From contig NW_019775436.1 in assembly GCF_001039355.2 (NCBI RefSeq), forward strand, positions 287,617 to 351,616: DNA of 64,000 nt. Reading direction: 5' to 3'. The stretch comes from Lingula anatina (lineage: Eukaryota; Brachiopoda; Lingulata; Lingulida; Lingulidae). Below are positions 14,201 through 22,999 of the stretch, one piece after another (the stretch's first letter is position 1; each line of letters starts with the position of its first letter). A model generated the notes under the pieces. The model saw nothing but the letters and a program-made list of their open reading frames with translations, had not been told where the DNA came from and did no database searches. Made by a program: the position numbers and the translations under genes.

Positions 14201-14871
14201 TAAGACTATTGTTACTGATAATCTGGTGGTATCACTGTTAGAAAGTCACAGGGATGAGACAGATATGAAAAGGCCACCTAAGCCATTGATATTTTGGGCT
14301 CCCAAAAAGTCGGAAAAAACCTCATCCATGAAGCCATGAAGAAAGGAAAAGAAATAACAGGGCAAAGTTTGGGGCAAAAAGATTCGTGTATCTCCATAAA
14401 CCGAATGGAAATTAACAAATGAGCTTGTTAAGGTTTTAAGGGTGCTTTCGGTCTGCCGCCTTCTCGAGTGTGTTCAGTAGAGAGATTTAGTTTCTGTTCA
14501 GGCTGTATAAATTTATATCAACAACAACAGCCTCAGCATTTCACTAACATGCAAGTTTCTTATAGTTCAGATCCCTCAACTGCTTGTCAACCTTAACTTC
14601 ACCAACAGGAGATATCAGAGACCGTAAATAGGAGTGCTAATTTACGCATGCTATTTCCAAGTTCAACTGCTAGACACGCAAGTTGCTCCTACACAGCATT
14701 TGCTATCTACGCCGTTTTCAAGTCATTTTCAAGCCATTCATTCAACTTACCTCTTCCTCTACCTTTACCTCGACCTCTAGGTTTTTCCTAAAAATTTCTC
14801 CATGGCGTATCTGACAAAAAAAGCGATTAAATGTGTTAAAATTATCATTTCTCGATGAACACAACCTCCAT
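4696..14871 (-). CDS. EXD3: EXD3 / mut-7-type 3'-5' exonuclease, 20 exons, about 1000 residues
   Basis: Exons in transcript order: 14871-14866 (tentative), 14787-14751, 13942-13824, 13584-13518, 13094-12980, 12688-12274, 11994-11941, 11510-11371, 11034-10931, 10440-10367, 10149-9956, 9719-9560, 9334-9023, 8556-8416, 8028-7908, 7599-7397, 6939-6772, 6530-6477, 5994-5863, 5082-4696. All junctions are in phase, giving 3003 coding bases including the stop; human EXD3 is about 876 residues. The N-terminal half is helical. A DEDDy exonuclease follows at about residues 490-700: motif I is DAEW, motif II is GYGFGSDLQML, and motif III is YAALDAYVLLE, split across exons 7908-8028 and 7397-7599. An acidic insert (EENDSDDD) lies before motif III. 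The C-terminal part (about 760-960) is a Mut7-C domain ending in a zinc ribbon with SRCQVCNG and GCGTCGKVFWEG. Relatives (C. elegans MUT-7, fly Nibbler) trim the 3' ends of small RNAs. Exon 1 is the weak point: it is only ATGGAG before a GT donor, chosen because the next exon, with a good acceptor, lacks an in-frame ATG. The ATG at 14803 is out of frame and stops after 8 codons. Confidence 0.9.
10694..10867. mobile_element. Miniature inverted-repeat element, family A, copy 1 (EXD3 intron)
   Basis: A 174-base element with imperfect terminal inverted repeats of about 45 bases. The left end begins GGCTCCATTCAGAATAGGGG and the right end is its complement. CAAATATGGC and GCCATATTTG lie inside the arms. 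It has no coding capacity. Two short partial duplicates of the right tip (TGAATGGAGCC) follow at 10868-10895. It sits in an intron of EXD3 between exons 10440-10367 and 11034-10931. A second copy is at 19096-19270 in DSN1. Confidence 0.85.
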
Positions 14872-14988
14872 GCTTATTTTGCGCTTGCAACAAGGAATTT
14901 GATAGGATGATCTTTTTGAAACAGGAAATGATCCAATGAAAAGTGATTTGATATAAGGACGTGGACAAAAAGGCCAAGGTCAAAAGAA
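14872..14988. promoter_or_regulatory. Probable bidirectional promoter / 5' UTR interval between EXD3 and DPM2
   Basis: The proposed EXD3 start (minus strand, 14871) and the DPM2 start (plus strand, 14989) are divergent and 117 bases apart. The two promoters must therefore overlap each other or the opposite transcript. No TATA box in a convincing position was seen. If the true EXD3 first exon lies further upstream, it would overlap the DPM2 transcript antisense. Confidence 0.5.
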
Positions 14989-16039
14989 ATGGTAGGAAGA
15001 CAAGACAAGTGTCAGTTGTTAGTGCTTTTGTGTTGGATGTTTTCATCAAATTGTTTTAACACTTGGTGGTTATTTATCTTTAGTGCACAGTTTAAATGAA
15101 AATAATTTTCATTTTGATTTGTAGGCTACAGGTGCGGACCAGGTGGTTGGTGTGGGCATTGTTGGTTTGTCAGGAATAATATTTACCTACTATACGTTGT
15201 GGTTGGTGATACTGGTATGTGGTAGACTCTCATAATAAACCCGTATTCATTCCATGTGATAATTCCACGCCCATTGCCAAGATCTCACTTTTTTATTTGA
15301 AATTTTGATTGTTTAATAGATCATGGTATCATTATCAAAAAAATAATAAGTCTGGCAAGTAGCTTTGTAATAGAAACCATAATAAATATAGTAGTAATTC
15401 TCATATAAGTTTTAAGTAGTTTTAGTTTCCATTGAATGAACAATAGTTTCCAATGAATGAACCAACAAAAAAGGCCTGTTTATAATGATCATTTTATTAA
15501 TTTATTTTTAGCCATTTGTTGACTCGGACCATGTGGTGCAGAATTTTTTCCCAGACAGAATTTATGCAGTCACTATACCAGTGGCTGCAGGGGTGCTTCT
15601 TTTAGTTGTTCTATGTACATGTTGTATCTTTCATCTCATTTTATTTGTAGTTGACGAGATTCTTCATAACCTGACAAATTGAGTAATGCATAATTGTAGT
15701 CTCTTTTTTTAATGAGTTCCTGTCTAAAAGAATTACTCAGTTACTATATCTTATCTTGCAAGTAACAATTACATTCAGTCATGCAGTTCATGTTGTGCAG
15801 AAATATTTTATCACAAAAGACATGCATAAAATAGTTCCTCTGTGGTACCTTCAATGTGAAATGGTAATTTGCTGGCAATGCTCACCACAGGCTACAGAAT
15901 AATTGTTAACTGGCTAACAGATACTTTGGTCATGCTTTTGAATTTTGTACAAATGTATAGTTTAGTATAATTTCTTTTTCTAGGTGCATTCATAGCAGTT
16001 GCCAAGTTAAAAAGCAAGTCCAAAGAAAAGACAAACTGA
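14989..16039 (+). CDS. DPM2: DPM2, regulatory subunit of dolichol-phosphate-mannose synthase (83 residues)
   Basis: Four exons: 14989-14991 (ATG only, then a GTAGGAAG donor), 15125-15214, 15512-15614 and 15984-16039 with a TGA stop. They total 252 bases, all in phase. The product begins [15 protein letters not shown] and contains [15 protein letters not shown] and [19 protein letters not shown], the two membrane-spanning hairpin segments of DPM2 (about residues 10-32 and 47-70). A basic lysine-rich tail follows. Vertebrate DPM2 is 84 residues and starts MATG in the same way. DPM2 is a small endoplasmic-reticulum membrane protein that stabilises the DPM1/DPM3 catalytic complex making dolichol-phosphate-mannose for N-glycosylation, GPI anchors and O-mannosylation. 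It is head-to-head with EXD3 and tail-to-tail with DSN1. Confidence 0.95.
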
Positions 16040-16296
16040 AATGAAGCCAGTAGAAAGTAAAAATGCAAAAATTGTAACAGTGAAAAACATTATAAATGTA
16101 TTACCTTCTAAAAGGTAATTTCACCATGGGGATATCATAAACCATTAAGAAAATGGAGAAATGAAGAGTAGTATGTTCAATACTCTATTCCATATCCATA
16201 AACAGAAAAAGAATTTGTTTGTGATACATTGACATGACTAAAGTCCTCTGTTTGACATATACTGTACACTATTTCTGCATTGTATATACTTTTTTT

Positions 16297-16302
16297 TTAT
16301 TT
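16297..16302 (-). terminator. Candidate poly(A) signal of DSN1
   Basis: AATAAA on the minus strand, about 230 bases past the DSN1 stop. It lies inside the DPM2 3' UTR, just upstream of the DPM2 signal at 16316-16325, so the two convergent transcripts would overlap by tens of bases. Confidence 0.4.
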
Positions 16303-16315
16303 TTACTCTCCTGTA

Positions 16316-16325
16316 AATAAATAAA
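16316..16325 (+). terminator. Poly(A) signal of DPM2 (overlapping AATAAATAAA)
   Basis: Two overlapping AATAAA hexamers lie about 280 bases after the DPM2 stop and are followed at once by a GTTGTG-type GU-rich element, the usual animal 3'-end layout. Confidence 0.65.
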
Positions 16326-16529
16326 GTTGTGCATACATGATAATGCAATTCAATTGACCAAATTCATAAAACATTATAAAGAGCAAAATTGTTGCCCCAC
16401 ATTTTATGCATCTATTTTAAATATTGATGCCCTGTCCATATAGCTGCATACTGCTGATCTCCTTTTGTTATAAAAGCCACCATAGCAAGGATAACATTCC
16501 ATCTCTTTCTAAAGTTTATCTGTTACAGT

Positions 16530-19500
16530 TCACAATTTTGGTGTTGCAGCTGAGGCAGCACTCTGCAGTAAAACCCTCGCATCTTGCAACTGCTCTACTC
16601 CATCAAAAGCTTTGGTTCCTGAAGCAGTAAAACATGACTTGATTTTTTATCAGCATAAAATGGGAAAATTCTGTAGAATTTAACTCAAAAGTCTTATGTT
16701 TTTCAATTTTTTTCGTACGTGCAATTAACAAAACTTAAATGTTGTCAGATATTGTGAAAATAGTGAAATATGACTTTAAAAAAATGAATACCTACCCAAC
16801 ATATTTGCTTGGTCTCTGTAAAAAGCCTTGGCCACATTTTGGAATTCCTTCTGATAATTTGCTGTCTTCATTAGTTGATCTATCTGTTAAATATGAAAAG
16901 TATGGATTCATGTTATTTCCCTGCCAATATAAACAATACAAAGTATCTTGATGTACCAGGTTATCAGGTAAAACACTTCCTGGTCAACTTGGGTGTAATT
17001 TATTTGATGAAAAAATAATAAATAAATAAAATTCTCCACATCTTTACCTGTAACTGGGTCCTTTCTCCCAAAGTCTGCAGGCTCTGAAGCATGTGATTTA
17101 AGTTTAGTTTTCCATCTAGAAGCTGTTTCTGCTGTCTTGACAGTGTGGAAGGATGCTCTGGTGACAATACCATCTCTTTTGCTTGTCTGAAGTTGAAATT
17201 TTGATGTGTTGAATAAAAACCAGAGTACTGAAGGAATTTCTTCCATCATTCAAATACCATAGATATATACAACGAATTTAGGTCAGAGAAGGTTTATAAG
17301 GTGATTTACAAGTGTATTTGACCTTTATTTTGAAGAAATCTTTTTTTTTTTTTTTTGCACCTTAAGTTGTGAGCATTGCTTGGATTTAGACAAAAAGATG
17401 CAAAAATACAACTCATAAAACAAATATTCAATTAAAAGTTTGCCTTCAATTAATAATTGACTTTATGACATTGAACCATCATGTCCTTACTGTTCCATTT
17501 GAGCTGCAGCATCTTCTCTTTCTTTCATCAACTGAGCCCATGTAGCATCTTCTGCCTGCAATCTGAAGGTAATATAAACTCTGAGTAATTGTTCGAAAAG
17601 CATCTTTGAATATGAAAACATCATCAGTTTTGAGAAATCGATTTAAATTTTTTTACTTTCTAAACGACTACAAGCATAAAACGGCCTATTTCAATGAAAC
17701 ATTTTGACCTTACGAAGGAGCATAACAGAAACATTCCTGGTTAGTATGGGTGGCCAAAAGGGCAAAAATTCATGTCGTCGATTCACTGCCTTCCCATCGA
17801 TTCAGTTTCAAGTTTAAAGGACCCTATTATAAATCAAGCATCTATATTCGTCAATTCAATTGTCAAACATTGCTCATCAACGGTGTATTCAAACCAATGC
17901 TGTCACTATTTTCATCGATCGTGTAACTATTCTCGTTGATCGTCTAACTATTCTCGTCGATCGTCTAACTGTTCTCGTCGATCCTGTAACATCACTTCAT
18001 CATTCATCAATCGATCGGCATAGAAATGTTTGACAACTGAATTGACGAAAATAGATGCTGAATTTATGATAGGATCGTTTAAACTTGAAACTGAATTGAT
18101 AGGAAGGCAGTGAATCGATGAAACATAACTGAATCGACGACATGAATTTTTGCCCTTTTGGCCGCCCATAGGTTAACCTGCATATGTGTATGTCTGTTAT
18201 TATTGTTCATTTATATATTTATTTTGCACAACACAACAATACCAGCATTAAATCACACAATATGACAGCATTCTTTGTGTGCCAATGGAACTACCTGTCC
18301 CTCCAACATGACCCCAGAACAGTTAATATAATTTACCTATGAACATGCCTCACCTGTCAATGTGACCCTGATACTCAGATGCTGCTTGTTCAATCTCACT
18401 ATTCACTGGATTGGGTAAACATCTGCAACAAAAACAATAATATTACTCAAGCCCAACCAAATTTGCTCCCTTCACCATTTTTATTAAAAGTTTTCTAAGC
18501 AAATATACTTTACAACAATAGAACTGGACTAATTTAAAGATTAAATGTTATCTTACAAAAATAAGTTTTGAAGACATAATAATAAAACAGCAACAACAAG
18601 AAAGAGACAGCACGATGAAGCCACACTTGCCTTTTGCCTTTGTTGCATGCACGGCTAAATTTACCACTAGTCTCCAACTTTGATATAACCCCAGCCACTG
18701 CATCACGAGCTGTAAAGATTTTGCATAAAAAATGATAACAATAATACTACTTATCACAAAAACCTAAAAAATAATTAGACACAGCATTACTACCACCAGC
18801 TACAAATTATGAGAAATATTGCTATCAATATTAACTTAAGATACTGCACCAGGTATATTGTTCTTTCTTATAGTATTCAATATTTGTTTTGTTTTTTAAG
18901 TAAGTTGGACAAAATATGTCATGTACTCAAATCATGACTGATGTGTTTGTTACATTTACCTTGAACTTCAAACTGCTGTACTCCATCCAGATCTGAAAAC
19001 TCTTCACTCAGCTTCTGCAGTGTGAACTAAAGGTAGAGTATACATGCCAAATAAAGATTTTGTAAACTTGTCATTGGGGAAGGGTTTTTATTGATGGCCC
19101 CATTCAGAATAGGGATCTAACTAGTTCAAGGGTCAAATATGGCCACCCACTACAAAGCTTGCTGACTAATCTGCTAATAGACATTGAACAGATATCCTGT
19201 GGGGAAGTATTCAAGTGGGTGGGCCATATTTGACCCTGAGACTAGTTAGTCCCCTATTCTGAATGGGGCCTAAGGCAACTTATCAGCAAAGTTAAGACAT
19301 GCTTTCATATTACCTCAAGGCATTCCTTCGTTAATCTACTTAGTCTTTCCTCTCCAGGGAGCTCGGAAGGAATACCAACACACAGTTCTAGAAAAAAAAC
19401 AAAACAGTTACTGAATCACAACAATTCTCTTCATTATATTCAACATACTAGTACAAATATATTTGGGGGCAAAAATCACAGATTAAAAGAAGTTATTACC

Positions 19501-20761
19501 TTAAATCAGTTAAAATAATTATGTTTAAAAAATTTTTTGTACATAAACTTCAACATACAAAGGCTAAATGCTTTTTATTTAACAATCACAGCTGCTGACG
19601 ATGTGATGACCCCAACTCAAAAATTACTTACATAACAATTAATAACCTTAATACAAATCAAATAGATATTCTGAAATGAAATACCTGCAGATGTAAGTGC
19701 ACTCAATGGTTTATTAATTCTTCCTCTCACAAAACTTGATCGCCTTTTGGTGAGGTGCCCTGTTGTGGTGCGCCTCTTCTTCTCTGGTTCCTGAAATGGA
19801 TTTTAAAGGCAAATTTTAAACATAATGTGTTTTTGCAATTAATTATTAAATAGCAATAAAAAGCAAATGTAATAAGTGTAATGTGTAATTTTTAAAGATT
19901 TTTACATTGCTCACTTCTCTGATTTTTTTCAATTCACTTTTCAATTCATTCCTGAAAGATCTTCATTATATCTTTCTATAAAAATAATATTCCTACATAA
20001 AATACCTCAACTTCAGACTCTGTATCTTCAACAGCTATTTCCACCTGGAGTTTTTCAGTAACTGGAGAATGTGCTCTCTTTAATGAGCTCTTTGTAGTTT
20101 TAGTCACTGTTTCAGTCTGTGAACTTGGCTTGATGTCAATGTGTGACTTGGGTGTTGAACCTGACTCGGCACCACTCTGTGATATGGGGGTTGAATTAGC
20201 TCTGGTTTTACTCTGTTGTTTGGACGCTGAGGTGGACCTGGCTGTCCTTGATGGTCTTGAAGTTGACCCAGACCTGGGTTCACTCTGCGTGGTCTGTAGT
20301 CTGGAAGAAACCCTGGCTCCTGAACCAGATCCGTCAAGGGCCTTTGAAGATGATCTGGAGTAAATATATATTCACCATTTCTCTATTTCAATCGTCATTT
20401 TGCACTTAAAGGCATGTATTAATCGTTAAATTAGTAAATGAACTGCCAGTCTAATCTATTTTAATCGCATAAGCACTTCTCAAAGTCATAACGCAATACT
20501 TCGAAAATATATTGAAGTTTTATGGTGGGCTAAATGGCTGACAAATTGTTGAATTTTCGAAGAATTTCGTGATGCTGATAGCCAAGTCAGGTACATAGCC
20601 AAAAATTTACTAAACTCATAAAACTTGTGGGTTTCAAACAGTATTGGAATTAAAATAAGTTTGATTAAGGGTAAATGAGCTGACCCAAGGCCTTACAAGG
20701 GACAAGCGGGTACACAGGCGAAACCTTACCTTGTAACTCGAATGTTTGGAGTTTCCGCCAT
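16530..20761 (-). CDS. DSN1: DSN1, Mis12-complex kinetochore protein, 11 exons, 387 residues
   Basis: Exons in transcript order: 20761-20730, 20354-20006, 19790-19685, 19387-19314, 19026-18960, 18709-18631, 18422-18354, 17562-17491, 17186-17048, 16883-16796, 16618-16530. They are in phase throughout and total 1164 bases. Residues 1-127 are a low-complexity Ser/Thr/Pro tail. Residues 128-162 are basic, with KKRRTTT and KRRSSFVRGRINKPL, matching the conserved basic stretch of DSN1 that Aurora B phosphorylates (RRSS fits its consensus). The remaining about 220 residues are helical, with GVQQFEVQ, DATWAQLMKEREDAA and ANYQKEFQNVAKAF corresponding to blocks in the C-terminal half of vertebrate DSN1. 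DSN1 joins MIS12, PMF1 and NSL1 to link CENP-C to the NDC80 complex. The intron after exon 18709-18631 has a GC donor (18630-18629, AAAAG then GCAAGT). The only nearby GT donor would break the frame. Two miniature elements sit in introns. The assignment rests on remembered family features, not an alignment. Confidence 0.85.
17747..18168. mobile_element. Foldback element with TA target duplication (DSN1 intron)
   Basis: A 422-base element flanked by TA on both sides (17745-17746 and 18169-18170). Its ends are TGGGTGGCCAAAAGGGCAAA and the near-complement. Arms of about 150 bases are imperfect complements. The centre holds three to four degenerate copies of a 21-base unit around CGTCGATCGTCTAACTATTC. 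There is no coding capacity. TA duplication is typical of Tc1/mariner-mobilised miniature elements. Confidence 0.8.
19096..19270. mobile_element. Miniature inverted-repeat element, family A, copy 2 (DSN1 intron)
   Basis: 175 bases starting GGCCCCATTCAGAATAGGG and ending with the complement. It is the same family as 10694-10867 and is collinear along its length, including the ACTACAAAGCTTGC segment and the central GATATCC. It lies in the intron between DSN1 exons 19387-19314 and 19026-18960. Confidence 0.85.
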
Positions 20762-21265
20762 TTTTTCTGATCTTTAAAATGTATAGCTCCTAACCGCCGA
20801 TTATATAATGACCAAGACGTGCTTGAGTTGACGACGTTACGAGAATAAAAAATAATTTTACGTTATCTCTGAATATATTATTTCATTTTTTCTTTGACAG
20901 GGGGATTTGATAGATCTGAAAGTAGTAATTTTATAACATTTCGGAGGTTTATGTTTGTTCTAAGGCCATAAAGATTACACAATAGGGTATAAATATTCAC
21001 AAAATTACTGGCGAATGCAGAGTGGCACAATTACAAATGGGAGATTTACTCACTAAAATTTAACAATGGTACGGAATTCCGTTCAAAAAAGGACATATAT
21101 TACCTTCAGCAAACAATGGACCCCCTTCTGATAATATACTATACCATCATGCAGACAGTTTAGCAAAGTTCACCTGTAGAAAGAGAGACAAAAAGCAAGG
21201 GAGAGTTTCCATTGCTAGTGCCTTTGTTGAATTGTTGATATCAATATCTGCTTGAGATTAGGGTT

Positions 21266-21533
21266 ATTACCTCCGCCAAGGAGGTTATGTTTTCACGCCT
21301 GTTTATTTGCTTGTTTGTCTGTCTGTCTTTCTGTCTGTCTGTCATCAACTTAACTCAAAATGTTATGGACCGATTTTGATTAGCCTTAATTCTCAGGAAC
21401 TGCCAGATGTGGGACAAGGAACAGATTATTAGTTTTGTGGTATTGATCCGGATCAATAATAAATCAATAATCAATAATAATAATAATAAATTGCTGCCTT
21501 GGCGGTCTGCGCTCTCGGAGTGCTTTTCTAGTT
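21266..21533 (+). repeat. CCTCCGCCAAGG-type interspersed repeat, copy 1
   Basis: Begins ATTACCTCCGCCAAGGAGG, runs into GTCT microsatellite DNA and a segment with ACCGATTTTGAT, then GATCAATAAT-rich DNA, and ends TCTCGGAGTGCTTTTCTAGTT. The same termini occur in reverse order and orientation at 41318-41834. Related sequences are common in marine invertebrate genomes. It has no open frame and is probably a non-autonomous transposon. Confidence 0.7.
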
Positions 21534-21670
21534 ATGCCCTCAAGTTCTCTGTAGCAGTAATTAACAATTTTCAATAATAGTTTAGAGTGGAAAATGCTCA
21601 AAATGTAAAAATAGTAGGCCATGGCTCCAAAGTAACAAACGGGACAGTAATTTCTTTGAAATTAATAACA

Positions 21671-22492
21671 GCAGTGGCAGATTTAGGGGGGTGCCAGGGG
21701 AGCCCTGACCCCCCCCCCCCCCTTACCCTTTGATTTCTGAAAAAAATCACACCAATGGTTCCCTTTCGAAATAAGAATTTGACTAGCTGAATCATAGTTC
21801 TAAAGCTTACCAAATGGCACCGTTGGCCCTCTAAAATAGGCCCCTACCAATTTTTTTCGGGACCCGAATCCCACGCCAAGGAGGGGGGTCGTGTCGGCTT
21901 CACATCCGCGGCCTGTCATTTCTAAAAACCGACCCCTCCTAATGTTGGGGTCTTGGTCATTAAACTGATACACAAACGCTAGATACTTTTGAAAATGTGA
22001 AAAATACTATCAACAATAAGATTGAGGGACTATTTTGCAAAGACCTGACAAGTGACTACTATAGTAAACTTAGGACATATAGATTACTTAAAAAACGTAC
22101 GCCCCTGAAAAATATCTCTTAATGAAAACCACGCCATCGGAAATAAAGACTACTGCGAAAATACGGATAAGTGACCACAACTTGGAAATTGAACGGGGTC
22201 GCTATACTTCTCCTGTCCCACTGAAAATCGTAAGTGCCCCCACTGTAATGAAATTGAAACGGAAATTCTTTTTTTTTACTGAAATGTGAAGAACATGGTG
22301 ACAGAAGAGTCTCCTGAGCAGAAAACAGATCATGAGTGGCTGCTCAGTCCTAAAAGTGAAACATGTATTTTGTATTTATATAGATGTTATAATTCTAAAG
22401 TAGGCTAGAGAGCCTGTAAAATGTAACTTGTACACATTTTAGTGCTCAATAAAGATTATTATATTCCTGGATCCGCCCCTGCTAACGGTAAA
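21671..22492. repeat. Insertion bounded by CAGTGGCAGAT / GGATCCGCCCCTG ends
   Basis: About 820 bases bounded by imperfect inverted termini: CAGTGGCAGATTTAGGGGG on the left and CTGGATCCGCCCCTG on the right. A poly-C run lies at about 21711-21722. Such CAGTGGCGGATCCAGG-like ends are typical of a widespread class of non-autonomous DNA transposons. No transposase frame was seen and a target duplication is not clear. Confidence 0.5.
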
Positions 22493-22554
22493 CAGGTGAA
22501 AAATAATTAACATCGTAAGCATGGGCGCAGTTATTAAATCTCGTCTCAATTCGA

Positions 22555-22680
22555 CTGGTCGAGGGACGACGCGCGGGGTGGCGTGTGAGAGGCGGAGAGA
22601 CCATTACAGGATTTAGCGGTCTTCCTTTTAAGTCCGCCATATTTAGGCCGTGGACTAGTTAGCACTGGGATCTTCTCATT
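22555..22680. repeat. Fragment of foldback family B
   Basis: Contains GCGTGTGAGAGGCGGAGAGAC, then a GCGGT-CTTCCTTTT-GTCCGCCAT segment. These match the left arm of the foldback element at 50264-50730. Only one arm is recognisable here, and it runs into sequence resembling a family A element (GCCATATTT, GGACTAGTTAG). Confidence 0.55.
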
Positions 22681-22764
22681 CTGTATGACCCCTAATTTCC
22701 ATCAAAATTTCAAGGCGTCCAACTTTTGCAAGTAAATTTCAAGGAGGCAGGATAAAATTAATCG

Positions 22765-22990
22765 GTAACGATCTCCCGCTGATGATCTTCCGCAAACGAA
22801 CTCCCTTGAACGAATGTGAAATTTGTGCACTCGTCTCGCGAACGATCTCCGGCTTCTGATCATGATCTTCCGTGAACGAAGTATCTCTGCTTCTCATCGC
22901 GCTTCGACGCGTACGATCTCCGGTAAACTATAGCTATCTACCGCCACGGAAGTCCCTTAAACGAATATGAAAATTGCTTTCTCGGATGCT
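22765..22990. repeat. Degenerate tandem repeat, about 100-base unit
   Basis: Two to three diverged units share AACGATCTCC, GATCTTCCG, and CTCCCTTGAACGAAT followed by TGAAA. Unit starts are near 22770, 22850 and 22910. The region is unusually CpG-rich for this window. I see no coding or promoter signal that explains it. Confidence 0.45.
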
Positions 22991-22999
22991 AACGATCTC

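Noticed and set aside
16908-17249. 113-codon minus-strand frame
   Set aside because: Out of frame with the DSN1 exon 17186-17048, whose in-phase reading (QAKEMVLSPEHPST) fits both neighbours.
20130-20363. 77-codon plus-strand frame opposite DSN1 exon 2
   Set aside because: Shadow of the low-complexity coding strand. The minus-strand reading has splice sites and homology.
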